From Bursaphelenchus xylophilus (Eukaryota; Nematoda; Chromadorea; Rhabditida; Aphelenchoididae): 64,000 nucleotides of DNA. Below the pieces are notes generated by a model. The model saw nothing but the letters and a program-made list of their open reading frames with translations. It made no database searches and was not told the DNA's origin. Position numbers and translations under genes: made by a program. Positions 36,344 through 48,921 of this stretch are shown in pieces. Location of the stretch: the NCBI GenBank assembly GCA_904066235.2, contig CAJFCV020000002.1, forward strand, positions 9,610,001 through 9,674,000, given 5' to 3'. Every line of letters starts with the position of its first letter. The first letter of the stretch is position 1.

Positions 36344-39300
36344 CTATTCCGAGTATCTCGGTATATCCTCGCTTCCGGAATCGTCCAGACTGATACTTTT
36401 TACGGCGCTTATGACATCATCTTCGTCTTCCTCGCATTGGCTTATGCGGCAGAGCTTTTTCGGCGAGATGGGGATGACTCCAATGCTGACACCACCTTCA
36501 TGAAGTTTCATTTTGGGTCCAATTCTCCAAATTAGTTCGTGTTTGGTCATTTTCTTGTTCGGGGCGACGTATCGTCCGGTTAGGTCAAAGGGTTCGGGGT
36601 GCATTTGCAGGATTTCCATGGAGCAGTGCTTGATTTCGCCCAGATATCCGCCGATCGCGTAAATCGCACTGCCGTTCACGCAGGCGCTGACTCTGCCTCG
36701 GCGGAGGTTCAATTCGGGTCCGTACTGCCACGAGTCGGTCTCTGGATCATAGACCTCCGTGCACCGGAGGAATTCCCGCCCATCGTAGCCACCAATCGCG
36801 TAAATTTTTTCGTCGTAAACCACGGCCGCGTGGCGACATCGGGCCTTGTTCATTGGCTTTTGATAGGTCCACTGAGCCTTTGCAAAGTCGTATTTCTCCA
36901 CTGTTGGGTAAATTGCGAAACTGTTGTGTCCTCCAGTCACTAAAATCGATATTGTACTAGGGGTCAAGTTTAATTTCGCCGATTTGTTAAAAAATCTGCG
37001 TCAAAAAAGAAAAATTTTGTTATAAAACGGTCAGAATCACTTTAAAAATTTATCGGAAGTGCTTTTCTTTATCAATCTAACTGATTTTTGACATATTTTT
37101 GCCTAGTGTAATATCAGAATTCCTCAAAATTTTGCTGCAAACAAATATTTTCTCCTTAAACTCTAAATAAAGCCAATTTATACCACAAAGGGCAATTATC
37201 TCGTATTTTACTTCAAATCCACTCTTACGCTTCAATTTTTTGTCTAGTGTTATATTCGACTTAACCAAAATTCAAAACTAAAGTCAAAATTTCACTGCTA
37301 AAAGTTTGTAAATACCTATTCAGCATCAAAAAAATTAATAAAAGTCTTTTCCGTATTTTACTCTCAGATAAAATCTACTTTTTCCAACTTTTGTCTACTA
37401 CAATATCCCAACTCACCATAAATGCATCCTTTCAACACAACCGCTCCTGCCGCTGATCTAGGACAAAGCATTGGGGAGATAAATCGTCGTTCTCCAGTTA
37501 TCGGGGAGTACGTTTCCACTTCCGCGATGGACTGCCCATCAAAGCCTCCAATCACATAGATCTTGTCTCTGTATACTACAGTCGCCATGGCGGAACGTTT
37601 GGTCAGTAGAGGCTGACTATGGGTCCATTGATTTCGATTGGGATCGAATACTTCGACCAGGTCCAGCCGAACCTGTCCATTATAGCCGCCCATCACGTAA
37701 AGCTTGCCGTTGAAAGCGGCCACTCCAACCCTGGTCCGGACCGAGTTCATCGAGCTGACTGGCATCCATTTCTTCGCCAGAGGGTCGTACATTTCGGCCT
37801 GGAAATTGGGGAATATTAAAGGTTTTTGTTTCCGAAAAATTTGTCGGCGCACCGTGCAGAAATTTATAAAAAATTACAAAATTGCACAGTGCACCAAAAA
37901 ATTGAACGAGTGCACTGTGCAAAAAAGGAATCCATCAAAAAATGGTGATAAAAAATATTGAAACGTTCAAAGTTCTTCAAACTGCACAGTGCAAACCATC
38001 CAAAAACTCTTGCCGCACAGTGCAAAAAAAAAAAGTCCATCAAAAATCGCACAGTGCAAACAAAAATTTTTTTTCATTGCACGGTGCAAAAAAAAAAAGA
38101 AATCCATCAAAAAATGGTGATAAAAATTATCGAAGCGTCCAATATTCTTCAAACTGCACAGTGCAAATCATCCAAAAACCCTTGGCGCACAGTGCAAATC
38201 GAAAATTTTTTTTGATTGCACGGTGCAAAAATTTTTTTTTGATTGCACGGTGCGAAAAAATTCAAAAACTTCCCATCCCATCCAAAAATTACTCCAAACA
38301 AAAAAACTCCATTTTCCTACCTTACTAGCCGGTCTGTAGTCAGTATTCATCCCCAAACCTCCACATGCGTAGATAATTCCCGGGATTTCCGAGCAATGTC
38401 TCGATTCCAACCGAAATTTCATCATTTTCGGGCGTCTCTCCGGGACCAAGTGGAATTCCTTCACTTCATCGAACAAGTCTCTGCAGCTGATCGAGTCGTG
38501 GACAATTGGATTGGTCGCAACTTCGTCGATCAGGAAGGCTTTATCCAGCAAAGTGAGGCGGACGTGGCGGAGGATTCTGAAAGAAACTTTTTGAAGCAGG
38601 ATTTTTTTTTTGAATTTTTTTTGACAAGGAAAGTACTTCTGTGGGGTATGAGGTTACCCGTCGAGATATATATCAAAAAAATCACAAAACTTTTGTGATT
38701 CAGAATATGTAAAAATTAGCTGCTCAATCTTGGTTTGTAAGGGTGAAAAAAAAATCCTCAGAACTTTTCTCGCAACACCACGCAAATGCTTCTTTTTTAC
38801 ATTGGAACTACTAATTAAGGTGTAGTGTTAATCAAATTTGATATTTTAAGGCTTGTCAAGAAACCAAAAACTTTGTTTTGAGCTAATGTAATCCCTGGAA
38901 CCTTGACAAGCCTTATAATATCAAATTCGATTAATACTACACCTATTAAAATTAGTAATTCCAATATATAAGAAGAGGCATTTGCGTGGTGTTGCGAGAA
39001 AAGTTCTGAGGTTTTTTTTCGCCCTTACAAACCAAAATTGGGCAGCTAATTTTTACATATCCTGAATCAAAAAAATTTTGCGACTTTTTTGCTATATGCT
39101 TCGACCTGTAAACTCAATACCCCATAGAAGTACTTTCCATGTGAAAATTTTTTTGGTCCAAAAATTAATTTCAACAACTAAAACTCACTCTGCTGCGCTC
39201 TTTTTTCTTTCTTCATCATAATTCACCCATCGCATTGCAGCATGATAAATTTCCTCCTCACTTTCGACATGTAATTCGTCCATAGCGAAGAATTCGCAGA

Positions 39301-40350
39301 CCGATTCCAAGTCCAACCGCAAAAAGCTACGGGTTGCGGAGAGCGCGACAAAATGTCGTTGAATGAAGCGATCGGCCGCTTTGACGGCTTTTTTACAATT
39401 GTGCCTGAGGGCGATTTGTCGGACCTCCATCACATTTGAGTGGGTTATCTTGACTTCCAGGAAACTGGCGCATTCCGCACTCAGAATGTCGAGTTGGAAA
39501 TAGTCGGCGGCCACAAGAAGATCGGTCACATTTTGGATGGTTAGATGGATTTTTCCGGTGTAAACGAAGTCGATGATGGCTTCCAAAGAGTCCGAGGACA
39601 TTTCTGAAAGCGATCCGTGCATTAATTTTGATTTTCATTCAATTATTTTGACATAAATTCCAGTTTATATTATTTTAGGTGACCAAATATAAAAAATCAC
39701 AATTTTTATCAATTTTTCGATGATTTTTTTTATTAATCTCCGTAAAAAACAGAAGACGTATTTTAAATTCATTTCTACAAGCTTTGGACACCAATTTCAG
39801 CTCAAATTACCTACGATTTATCTCACATTCCTGCATTTTCGACTCCACGAACTCGGTGTTAAACATTGCGTTGAAAAACGGAATTGCCGCGGCCAAAATG
39901 CATCGGTGTGCCAAGAAAAACGAGTTCTCACATTTGATTTTCACGTCGCACAACTGGGAGTTTCGACGCATCCGTTCAAAATTGGAAAAAGTTCGGGCCA
40001 AAGTTTGGATCGTCAGATCCGACTCCATCTCGGAAGGATCGTCCATGGACAAAGACGGGGCGTAGGATGGGGCTGAAATTCATTTAAATGGTGGAAGAGA
40101 CAGTAAAGTAGATATTACAATAACTTTTGGAGAGGGCGGCCAAATTTTTTCAACATTTTTGGGGCTCTCATGGATAACATCAAAAATTTGCCTAAATCAA
40201 TATAAAATGGTCAAAATAAAGACATTACCAACATACTGAAAAGACACCCCACTTTCTAAAGACTTGTCCTCCCTCCGTAAACCTTCTCCTAAAATTTTAC
40301 CTCATCAACTTACCATTAGAAGGCCCAGCAGAGATATAAATGTCATCCAT
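36344..40350 (-). CDS. KLHL18: Kelch-like protein 18 (BTB-BACK-kelch), CUL3 adaptor
   Basis: BTB-kelch proteins recruit substrates to CUL3 ubiquitin ligase. Minus-strand exons 40314-40350, 39815-40072, 39189-39603, 38321-38576, 37417-37798 and 36344-36939 join in frame to 647 aa. The order is: BTB domain (CDVKIKCENSFFLAHRCILAA), BACK domain (LRLDLESVCEFFAMDELHVE), the linker ECKELHL-like VKEFHLVPERRP, then kelch blades with repeated GG pairs (YVMGGYNGQVRLD, YVIGGFDGQS, YAIGGYDGREF, YAIGGYLGE). The C-terminal HEGGVSIGVIPI matches KLHL18 specifically; a longer acidic tail follows. The ATG at 40350 has an in-frame TAA just upstream. A polyadenylation signal (AATAAA) lies at 36093-36098. One intron holds a palindrome cluster and another a family B MITE. 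Confidence 0.94.
37848..38253. repeat. Cluster of GCACNGTGC palindromes in a KLHL18 intron
   Basis: Eleven copies of GCACAGTGC, GCACTGTGC, GCACGGTGC or GCACCGTGC start near 37848, 37882, 37910, 37983, 38013, 38048, 38077, 38155, 38185, 38217 and 38243, mostly followed by AAA. A direct repeat of about 110 bp (37926-38036 and 38098-38205) accounts for part of them. Confidence 0.9.
38626..39141. mobile_element. Family B MITE in a KLHL18 intron
   Basis: Ends CAAGGAAAGTACTTCTGTGG / CATAGAAGTACTTTCCATG are flanked by TGA on both sides (38623-38625, 39142-39144). A second inverted pair, built on AGGCTTGTCAAG and GTGTAGTGTTAATC, lies inside, so the unit is a hairpin within a hairpin. Confidence 0.85.
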
Positions 40351-40927
40351 GACTTAATGTCCACAATCTCTTCAAAAACTGTACAAAAACTAACCACAAA
40401 AGATTGCAACAAATTTTGTTATTAAATTTCTAACATTTCTCCACTCTTCGCACTAATTCTTAATGATAATTTGTCCAAATATCAAGGTAGACAAGTGTAA
40501 TATTAGCGTAGATCAGATCTCATGCGCAACATTGCGTATATTACGTAGACAAGCGCCCTTTCGATGGAGAAGGGCCGACTTTGGTCGGTGCCAAAAGATT
40601 GATTGCAAATTGCACAATGCCAAACAAAATTTTTCGTGGCGAGAGAGGAAAATGAGAGAGAAACTTGACGCATTTCTCGTCCTATGTGTCAACTATTCTC
40701 TTTTTGTTATTCTTCCTAATTTTGTGGAAAATTTGATTGTATAGTTGTAAAGCAAGATGAAATAGCAGACAAGAGATGTCTTTAGTCAGCTTATTGCCTT
40801 TTATCAGTGCATTGTTAATTGTTTTTGCCATTTCCATGTTATCCTGGGTATCTTCGCGGAATTTAGTTTATTTTACATTGAAATTGTGCTCAGAATGATG
40901 TTTGTTTTTCTTTAGACGGATGTCAAC
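40351..40927. promoter_or_regulatory. Divergent promoter region between KLHL18 and TBL3
   Basis: A 577-bp spacer separates two outward-facing starts and should hold both promoters. A small open frame (40463-40744) shows no family resemblance. The TTCTTTAG at about 40909-40916 is the acceptor before the TBL3 start. Confidence 0.55.
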
Positions 40928-43900
40928 ATGAGTGGAATATTTGAATTGAGAAAACAACGGGTTTTAGAGGTGTTCTTCACTGGTGGAGATCTTCAGTTCA
41001 CGCAAGATGGAGATACCTTATTCTCAACCTGTGGAAACATTTTGAAGGCTCTGAATGTTGAAGATGGAAGTGAGCGGTATGGTTTTTGAATCGGTTACGT
41101 TTTTCTTGAGTTTAGGATACAATCTTACTGGTTTTCAACGGATCATTTACCTAGTATGAAATAAAAATGCCTTAAACTTTTAGATTCTCGATTGGAGACG
41201 AAGAAGATCCTGCTAAGATCACGAGTTTTAAGCTGTTTGACGACGACAAACAGCTTGTGGTCGCGTATTCGAACGATGTCATCAAGAAATTCAGATTTAT
41301 CAAGCCAGATGCCCCTTCTTTAGTCCATCAATTCAGAACAACACATAATGGTCCGGTAATGGTCTGTGCGGTTCAAGGGTCCATTCTTCTCACTGGTTCC
41401 TCTGATTTTACCACGAAAGTTTGGAATCTCCAATTGAATGTTTGCACGCACACTTTGAAAGGGCCTTCGATTGTATCTGCAATTGAATTTTTGGACGAAG
41501 AAAAAGTCCTTGTTGGTTATGGAGAAGGTCAAGTGAGGATGTTTGATATTAGTGAAAGAGGTGGGAAGCATGTCAAAGGTTGGACTAACCATTCAAGGTA
41601 AAATTTGTCATGAATAATATAAGTTATCCCGAAAATTAGAAGTTTAATGGATTTTTTTCAGTCGAATCACTTCTATTATCAAGAAGAAGTCAGAAGGACA
41701 GAACCTGGCTCTCATTTTAAGTCGAGATCAGACTATGACCAAGATTGATATTGAATCTGGGCAAGCATCCAATCTCCTCCCACTTTTCGAGCCAATTGAA
41801 TCCGCAGTTTATGTAAAAAAGATTGATACATTGCTCACAATTGGCACTGAAGGTATCTTGAAGTTTTGGCATCCTACGAAAGCAGTTTTGCAAGCTCAAT
41901 ATCGGATTACAACGTAAGATTTTTATTTTTTTTCTTCTGAATTTAGGTAAATCATCTGGAAAATAAAGAAACAATGATTTCAGTAAATCGTTGGAGTCTA
42001 TCTTGTACAACAAGAAGAGAAATCAACTTCTGATGGCTTCGGAAGATCAGAATTTACTATTTTTTGACCTTGAAACGAAGAAATTGGTCAAGACCCTGAG
42101 TGGATCTAATGATGAAATTCTGGATGTTAAATACGTCTCAAGAGAAACAAATTTGATTGCTGTTGCTACAAACTCGCCTCAACTGAGGTTATACGACTTG
42201 GGCGACTTTAATTGCACTCTGGCTGAAGGTAAGGATCTTTTTTGAGTTTTTTTTGGTTTAGGTCATGTGTAATATATTGGAAGTCAAAATTTGAAGTTTT
42301 CTGGAGTCAGATGGCAATATGTTTGCTTTTCAGGGCATACTGATACTATCATGTCGGTCGACGCGCCATCTTGGGATTCAAATTTGCTGGCTTCGGCTTC
42401 AAAAGGCAACTCGACGATTATTTGGAAGGTCCGTTCGAAAGAAGATGCGAAAGAGAATAAAAAGCCGCGAATTGAAAAGATTGCCAGCGCTACTGGCCAT
42501 ACAAATAGTGTAACTGGTGTGAGGTTTAGTTCCCACAAGAACAACGCCTTCTGTGTTACGGTTTCCAACGACTCAACACTCAAATTGTGGGCTCTGAAAG
42601 GAATTTTCGGCAAGAAGAAAGAATCGTGAGTAAAAGTTTGAGTATTATTTTTGAAAGTTTAGGATTGTGAAACTAACTGCTGACTCGACAATAGTGGCAC
42701 ATCAGAAGGATATCACGGCGGTTGAGGTCAGTCAAAATGATCAACTTTGTGCCACAGGTTCCTTGGATAAAACTGTAAAATTATGGCATGTGGACAAAGA
42801 AACAATGAAGTTTGGAATTGCTGGCACTCTTTCCGGACATCGAAGAGGAGTGTGGGCTGTCAAATTTGCAAAAACAACGCAGGTGAGTTATACTGGAAGA
42901 GAAATTTATGATTTTTAGAGCAAAAGTTATATTGTTTTAGATTTTTCATAGAAAAAAAATCAAAATTTTGAAGGAAAATTTGGATTTTTGATGAATTTTT
43001 TAGATGGCTTGGACTTAAAATTATATTTTTTGTTAAATTTTTAATCGAAATTTATATTAATTTACGTCTAATTTTCTCAATTTTTCAGAGTGTTTTGACT
43101 GGAAGCGGTGACTACACGCTGAAACTTTTCTCCCTCCTTGATCTCTCATGTCAACGAACCTTTGAAGGCCACACTTTTGCAGTCCTAACAGTATCTTTTA
43201 TCAAAAATGAACAACAAATTTTGAGCTGTGATTCAAATGGATTACTAAAAGTTTGGGATACGAAGACCGGAGTATGTGAGAAGACGGAGGAAATACATAC
43301 GGATAAAGTCTGGGCGATTGAGTCGATTCCCCCATCGCCGGAAGCTTTGGAAGCCTTGGATTTAAGGAAAAGAGAGGATTTGGAGAAAGGTGGAGATGGA
43401 AATGTGGAATTGAGGCAAGTTTTTTCGATTATTTTGTTGGTTTTTAGGTTGAATGATGAGAATTTTGGAGTTTGGATCCTTGATTTGGCCAGGAAATGGG
43501 TTTTACGACCTTATTTTCGGCATAAACTTGTATCTCAGCCCCTATTTTAGAAAAAAATTTGATGTCATCCACTAATTTTCCTCTTTTTCAGACCAGAGGA
43601 ATATGAAAGATACGTCTCCGTGGGCTCGGACGGGAAAATAATTGTCTGGGCCGATGTTACCGACGAAATTGCCGCAGAAAATGCCCGAAAAGAAGCCGAA
43701 AGAAGAGCGCAAATCCAAACCTTGGAGAACTTCCTAAGGCTAGAAAAGTTTTCAGAAGCCCTGAAGTTGACTTTGGACTTGGATCATCCATTCCAATGCT
43801 ACAAAGTGCTCAATAAAATTATTGAAAAAGGAAAGGAACAGCTGGAGCCGTTGATTGCAGAATTGAATGATGATAACAGGTCAAAGTTGATTGAATTTGC

Positions 43901-44356
43901 AACTCAGTGGAATACAAACACTAGGAGTTATCAGGTAAAGAAGTGGGGGATTGGTTTTGGAGGGGATTTTAAGGCTTTTTTGTGGTAAAATGGGTAAATT
44001 TATATAATTTTAGATGATTTTTATGATTTTTGGTCGTTTTCACTCGAATTTTGTTGGATTTTCTGTTGTTTCCAAGAAGTTTAGACTGTCTTATTGTATT
44101 TTCTTTACATTAAAATTTCCGTAAACTTTTATTTTTGCAAAAAAATCATCAAATTTTCCCCTTTCAGACGGCTCAAATCGCCCTCAACGCAATTTTCCGA
44201 ACAGTCCCAAGAAAACAGCTCGAAACACTTCCCAATTTCACAACTCAACTTGAAGCCCTTCTACCATATACGAGAAGGCATTTCGAACGCCTCCAGACCA
44301 TGAAGGAAAATGTTTCATTCGTCAATTACATCACCAGCAGGATGAGCGCTCTCTGA
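40928..44356 (+). CDS. TBL3: TBL3/UTP13, WD40 protein of the U3 small-subunit processome
   Basis: UTP13/TBL3 is part of the UTP-B complex that assembles on nascent pre-rRNA in the nucleolus. Exons 40928-41076, 41184-41597, 41662-41913, 41984-42228, 42334-42625, 42663-42882, 43089-43414, 43592-43934 and 44168-44356 join in frame to 809 aa. Tandem WD40 blades are seen ([72 protein letters not shown]), followed by the C-terminal Utp13 helical domain ([36 protein letters not shown]). The intron after 43414 begins GC rather than GT (AG/GCAAGT), the only choice that keeps frame; the intron after 42625 is 37 nt. The ATG lies about 11 nt after an acceptor. PNO1 follows 362 bp downstream on the same strand. 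Confidence 0.95.
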
Positions 44357-44718
44357 TTTATTTTGTTGTTGTTATTACTTGTTGATTTGTTTGTTATGAA
44401 AATAAGATGTATTTTGTTGAAACAGGAGGTGATTACTCGTTGATTCGAGAGAAATATCTGATTTTTATTCGAGATTCGGACGTTTTTTATATTGTTTTAG
44501 GTAGATTTTTGATGATTATGGTGGAATTTGATATTTTTTGGGTGGTTTTTAGATGAATTAAGGCTGAAAAGTTGATTTTAATGGGTCTTGAGACTTTTTT
44601 GTTTTGTTTTTTTCGTTGGAAATTTGTGAAAAAATTTTAAAATTTCAAGATTTTTTCAATATTGAGGTTTTTGTTGTTGATGCTTTGATCATTTGTTTTT
44701 GCAGAAACTGGTCCCAAA
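44357..44718. other. TBL3-PNO1 intercistronic region
   Basis: A short same-strand gap with a motif copy at 44489-44503 (TATATTGTTTTAGGT). A TTTTTGCAG ends at 44704, 14 nt before the PNO1 ATG. The layout fits a nematode operon with trans-splicing, but could be two separate promoters. Confidence 0.5.
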
Positions 44719-46704
44719 ATGGTCTCCAAAGTGAAGAAGACCAAGAAGCAGCAGAAGAAGAAGGTGGAAGACGTCGAAATGGAGGATCTCCCAGACCTTG
44801 TCCCATTGGAAGACGAAGATTTGGTCACCGAACTTCCAGAACTTGATGTCGCCGAGGAGCCAGAAGCCGAGCAGGAGCCGGAAATGACTGTGGTTTCAAG
44901 AAAGAAGGGCAAAAGAAAGGCCAACAAGAGTTTGGACGTGATTATGGAGGATGGTGAGGAAGAAGAAACAGAAGTTCAAAAGACGTCCGAAAAAGACGAA
45001 CCGATGGATCAAGAGGCGTTTGATAAGAAGCAGGAAGAAAAGTTGAAGAAAAAGAGAGAGGGAAAAATGACGGTGGAGACGGATGTGAGAAGAGTCCCAA
45101 TCCCACGTCATCGCTATTCCAGACTGAAGTCGGAGTGGAACAAGATCGTGGAACCGATTGTACAGCAATTGAAATTGCAGGTTAGGTAAGTGGAAGTCGG
45201 AAAGGAAGGAAATTGAGGTGATTTTTGTGAATAGTAGAGAATTTTTATATCGTTTTAGGCAAAGGTAGAGGAATTTTGTTTTACAAAGAAAGTACTTCTA
45301 TGGGTATGGAGTTACAGGTCGAGACATATATGGAAAAAACTCGCAAACCCTTAAAAAAACATCACTCTACGCCATTTTCTATCAATTGCCTCGTTTTGGA
45401 ATTTTTTTTACAAAGAAAGTACTCCCATGGGGTATGGAGTTACAGTCGAGATATATATCAAAAAATCGCAAATTTTATCTGATTCAGAATATGTAAAAAT
45501 TAGCTGCTCAATTTTGGTTTGGAAGGGCGAAAAAACCCTCAGAACTTCTCTCGCAACACCACGCAAATGCCCCTTCTTTACATTGGAACTATTAATTAAG
45601 GTGTAGTATTAATCAAATTTGATATTTTAAGGCTTGTCAAGACGCCATGGTTTACTTTAGCTCAAAAAAAAGCTTTTGATTTGGTAAAAAATTTTTTTTG
45701 AACTAAAGTAAACCCTAGCATCCCGACAAGCCTTAAAACATCAAATTTGATTCGTACTACATCTTAATAATAGTTCCATTGTAAAAACGGGCATTTGCGT
45801 GGTGTTGCGAGAGAAGTTTTGAGGATTTTTTCACCTTTACAAACCAAAATTGGGCAGCTAATTTTTACAAATTCTGAATCTGAAAAATTTTGTGAATTTT
45901 TTGATACATGTCTCGACCTGTAAACTCCATACCCCATAAAAGTACTTTCCTTGTAAAAAAATTTCCAAAAATACGGTGATTCATAGAAGATGTGGTGTAA
46001 TGATGTTTTCCAAGGGTTGTTATGACTATTACGGCTAGTTTGACCTGATTTTATTTCCAGATTCAACCTGAAAACCAGAAAAGTTGAGATTAGAGCACCC
46101 AAGAATCAGACTCCAAATTTGACTTTCCTCCAAAAAGCTGAAGACTTTGTTCACGCTTTTGCCCTCGGATTTGATGTCCAGGACGCCATTGCTTTGATCA
46201 GATTGGACCACATCTTCTTGGAGAGCTTCGAAGTTCAGGATGGTAAGAGATTTTTTATTTTTGGCTCGAATTTTAGGGAGGATCTTGGTTTTTTGACTAA
46301 ATTCAGGTGGAATTAGAATATCTAAATGATTTTTCGGGGTCAGAGAGGGTTTGGATTGAATTTATCGACCTTTTTTTTTGATGTTGTAGTAGGTGATTAG
46401 ACCAATTTTTTGATGTTTTTATAGGTTATGATTGGGTGTATTTTTAGTCAAACCCCTCTACGGAGAACATCTTTCCCGCGCTATTGGTAGAATCGCCGGA
46501 AAAGACGGAAGAACCAAACACACCATCGAAAACGTGACCAGAACTCGAATTGTCCTTCAGGATCAGAAGATCCACACAATGGGATCCTTCCAGAATCTCC
46601 GTTTGGCCCGTCACACCCTCTGCTCTCTTATTCTTGGCCGACCTCCGAGCAAAGTCTACGGAAATCTCCGGAATTTGTCCTCCAGAATGGCTGATCGATT
46701 GTAA
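44719..46704 (+). CDS. PNO1: PNO1 (partner of NOB1), KH-domain 40S assembly factor
   Basis: PNO1/Dim2 binds 20S pre-rRNA, recruits the NOB1 nuclease and aids 40S maturation. Exons 44719-45185, 46061-46242 and 46448-46704 join in frame to 301 aa. The N-terminal ~110 residues are charged and low complexity (Lys/Glu/Asp rich). The conserved core follows: [51 protein letters not shown], then [20 protein letters not shown] and the signature TRTRIVL and [20 protein letters not shown] to the end. Intron 1 holds a family B MITE. AATAAA is at 46786-46791. Together with TBL3 upstream it makes a small-subunit ribosome biogenesis pair. Confidence 0.96.
45284..45953. mobile_element. Family B MITE in PNO1 intron 1, with a second left end inside
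   Basis: Ends CAAAGAAAGTACTTCTATGG / CCATAAAAGTACTTTCCTTG, flanked TTA and TAA. A second left end (ACAAAGAAAGTACTCCCATGG) begins near 45410, so one copy sits inside, or is partly duplicated within, another. The interior is the same hairpin as in 38626-39141. Confidence 0.8.
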
Positions 46705-47256
46705 TTCGGGGTTTTGTGGACCTTCTTTGAGTTGTATTTGACCTTTTTCTTGTTGATGTTATTGTTGATGCCCTTGTGGAAATGTAATAAAAGATTTTTT
46801 GGATTTTGAAAATTTCAAAAAAAAAAATTTTTTTTGCGATGAATTTTTTAATTTTTTTGACCATAAAATTTCCTTGGATTTTAAAAAATTTAAAGTTTTT
46901 TAAAATTTAAATCGGCAATCGATTCGTTAGTAAGAAGACAGCCAATTAGCATATTGTCCGCGGCGAGGGGTGAGTTTCTTTTTTTTGCACAACATTAGAC
47001 TCACCTCATATACATTATTCATCAAAAAAAAAACGGGCAAGAATCAGAATGCGAATTTGACTGACACGCGCTTCTTTTTCGGTCCTATTTGTTTCTTTCC
47101 TTGTTAGTTACAATAATGGGCTCCAAAGTCTAGAGTGGAACTTCGGCACTACAAATTCGCTTGCATTAAAAGCTGTCTATAACGAAGAATTTCGGAGATT
47201 TCAAACAGTAAATTTTTGGGACCTCCGGCACCAAAAATGAGTTTCTATACAACTAA
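46705..47256. other. PNO1 3' flank and spacer
   Basis: Contains the PNO1 polyadenylation signal. Nothing else recognisable. Confidence 0.35.
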
Positions 47257-47701
47257 CAGGGGAAGCACTCCAAGTGCGAAAGATTTTGATGAAACTTGGC
47301 ACAAATTTAGAATAATTTTTTCTAAGATATATACGAGAATCCTAGCTCGCGCTTTGCAGAAACAATCAAGATTTTTAGATCGAAAGTCTGCGAAAATTTA
47401 GGACTTTTCGCCGAATTTCGGCACGAAAAGTTTCATGCCTATTTCAACCGTAAAGGATAATGTTTCTAAAAAAAATCAAATTTTTCCGCACGAAACTGCT
47501 AAAGTTATGGCCAAAAAAGCGACTTCTCTCTGACCGCTCTCCACGTTTAGCGTGCTCTCTCGGCGGCAAAAATCGTCCGATATCTCGGCGGCACCCGCAA
47601 AGCGCGAGCTAAAACTTTCAGGAATTGATATTTAGTCCATACCCGACGCGTGTGCAAAATTTAAAGAAAATCTGAGCGTCGCACTTGGAGTACTTCCCTT
47701 G
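47257..47701 (+). mobile_element. Family A MITE
   Basis: Forward copy, ends CAGGGGAAGCACTCC / GGAGTACTTCCCTTG, TAA on both sides. Confidence 0.9.
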
Positions 47702-48539
47702 TAAAAAAAAATTAATAAATTTATTTTTGGTGCCTTGAAATTCGCTGTACAGAGAACAATTTTGCTTGTAATGAAATTGCGATTTGATTTTTGAAGAGTT
47801 GAATAAGCTTTACAGGCAAAGTGAAATATGACGCGCGAATTTTAACAAAGCTTTGCGAAAATATAAAGTATTATAAGTACATTTATCAGCTTTTTTTCTT
47901 GCACTTTCCAAAAACAACCCCATAGCGCTGATCAAACGAGTCTTTTGGGTCGAAAGTTGGAAAAAAATTCGACATTTTTTTGCTAATTTTGGTATTCAAA
48001 GTTTCAAACCTATTTTTTACCATATAGGGAAGAAGTGATTATACAAAAAATAATTTGTTTCCCCGCACAATTAACGAAGATGCTGCCAAAAAGCGTTCTC
48101 TCTTTGGCCGCTCTCCGCATTTTGTGAACTCGTCGTCTTCAAAGTTTGTTGGTTGCAAGACGAAAGCGGAAATTTTTAGGAGTTGATAGACTCATCACAA
48201 TGCGTGTACAAAATCAAGAAGCAGTCTTTGGCTAAAATAAGAGATGCTCCCTTATTTTAGTCAAAAGTAAACAAGGTCGTATCACGATTTCGGAAATCTT
48301 TGCCGTTTCCCTTTAATGTCTTCGCCCCTCGTTGTCATGTTCTTTGTGAGTTAAGTGCCTTTCAAGTAGGCGCTTTATTGGGGGATTAGCGGATCCACTT
48401 CTTGATTTTCGGGACGCCCACTGAGTAAGATAGGGGTTTTTTGTGCGGATACGGCCATTTTGGGACTTTTGTGGGTAGCTAGTGATTTTTTTTTTGATTT
48501 TTGACGTTAGATATAACTGCCGGGTTGTTTTTCCACAAG
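47702..48539. other. Spacer with decayed family A interior
   Basis: Remnants at about 47890-48200. A minus-strand frame 48313-48585 is not recognisable and partly repeat. Confidence 0.35.
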
Positions 48540-48921
48540 GCTTTAGCCGAGAAATTGAACGATCTTTGCCGCTGAGAGAGAGCATGCAAAACGCGGAGGG
48601 CGGTTAGAGATAAAACACTTTTTGGTCATTTCTTGGCCAGTTTCGATCGGAAAAAATTATTCTTTTGTGGAAACATAACCATCTACAGTAGAAATACGTA
48701 TAACACTTTATGCAAAAAAAGCAAAAATGTCTCATTTTGAAACGACATTTATCCTAAAAAAAGCCAAAAATGTCTCATTTTTAACGACTTTCGATCTAAA
48801 AATCTCGCTCGTTTCTGCAAAGCGCGAGTTAGGAGTCTCGCATGTATCTTAGAAAAAATTATTCCAAATTTGTTCCAATTTTCATCAAAATCTGAGCGTC
48901 GCACTTGGAGTACTTCCTATG
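48540..48921 (-). mobile_element. Family A MITE, truncated
   Basis: Reverse copy lacking its left end; the right end GGAGTACTTCCTATG is followed by TAA. Confidence 0.7.

Noticed and set aside
36599..36943. Plus-strand open frame opposite the KLHL18 kelch exon
   Set aside because: It is a shadow of the coding exon on the other strand, which has clear kelch repeats and splice sites.
40463..40744. 93-codon open frame between KLHL18 and TBL3
   Set aside because: No family resemblance, and it lies in the divergent promoter. A chance frame is more likely.
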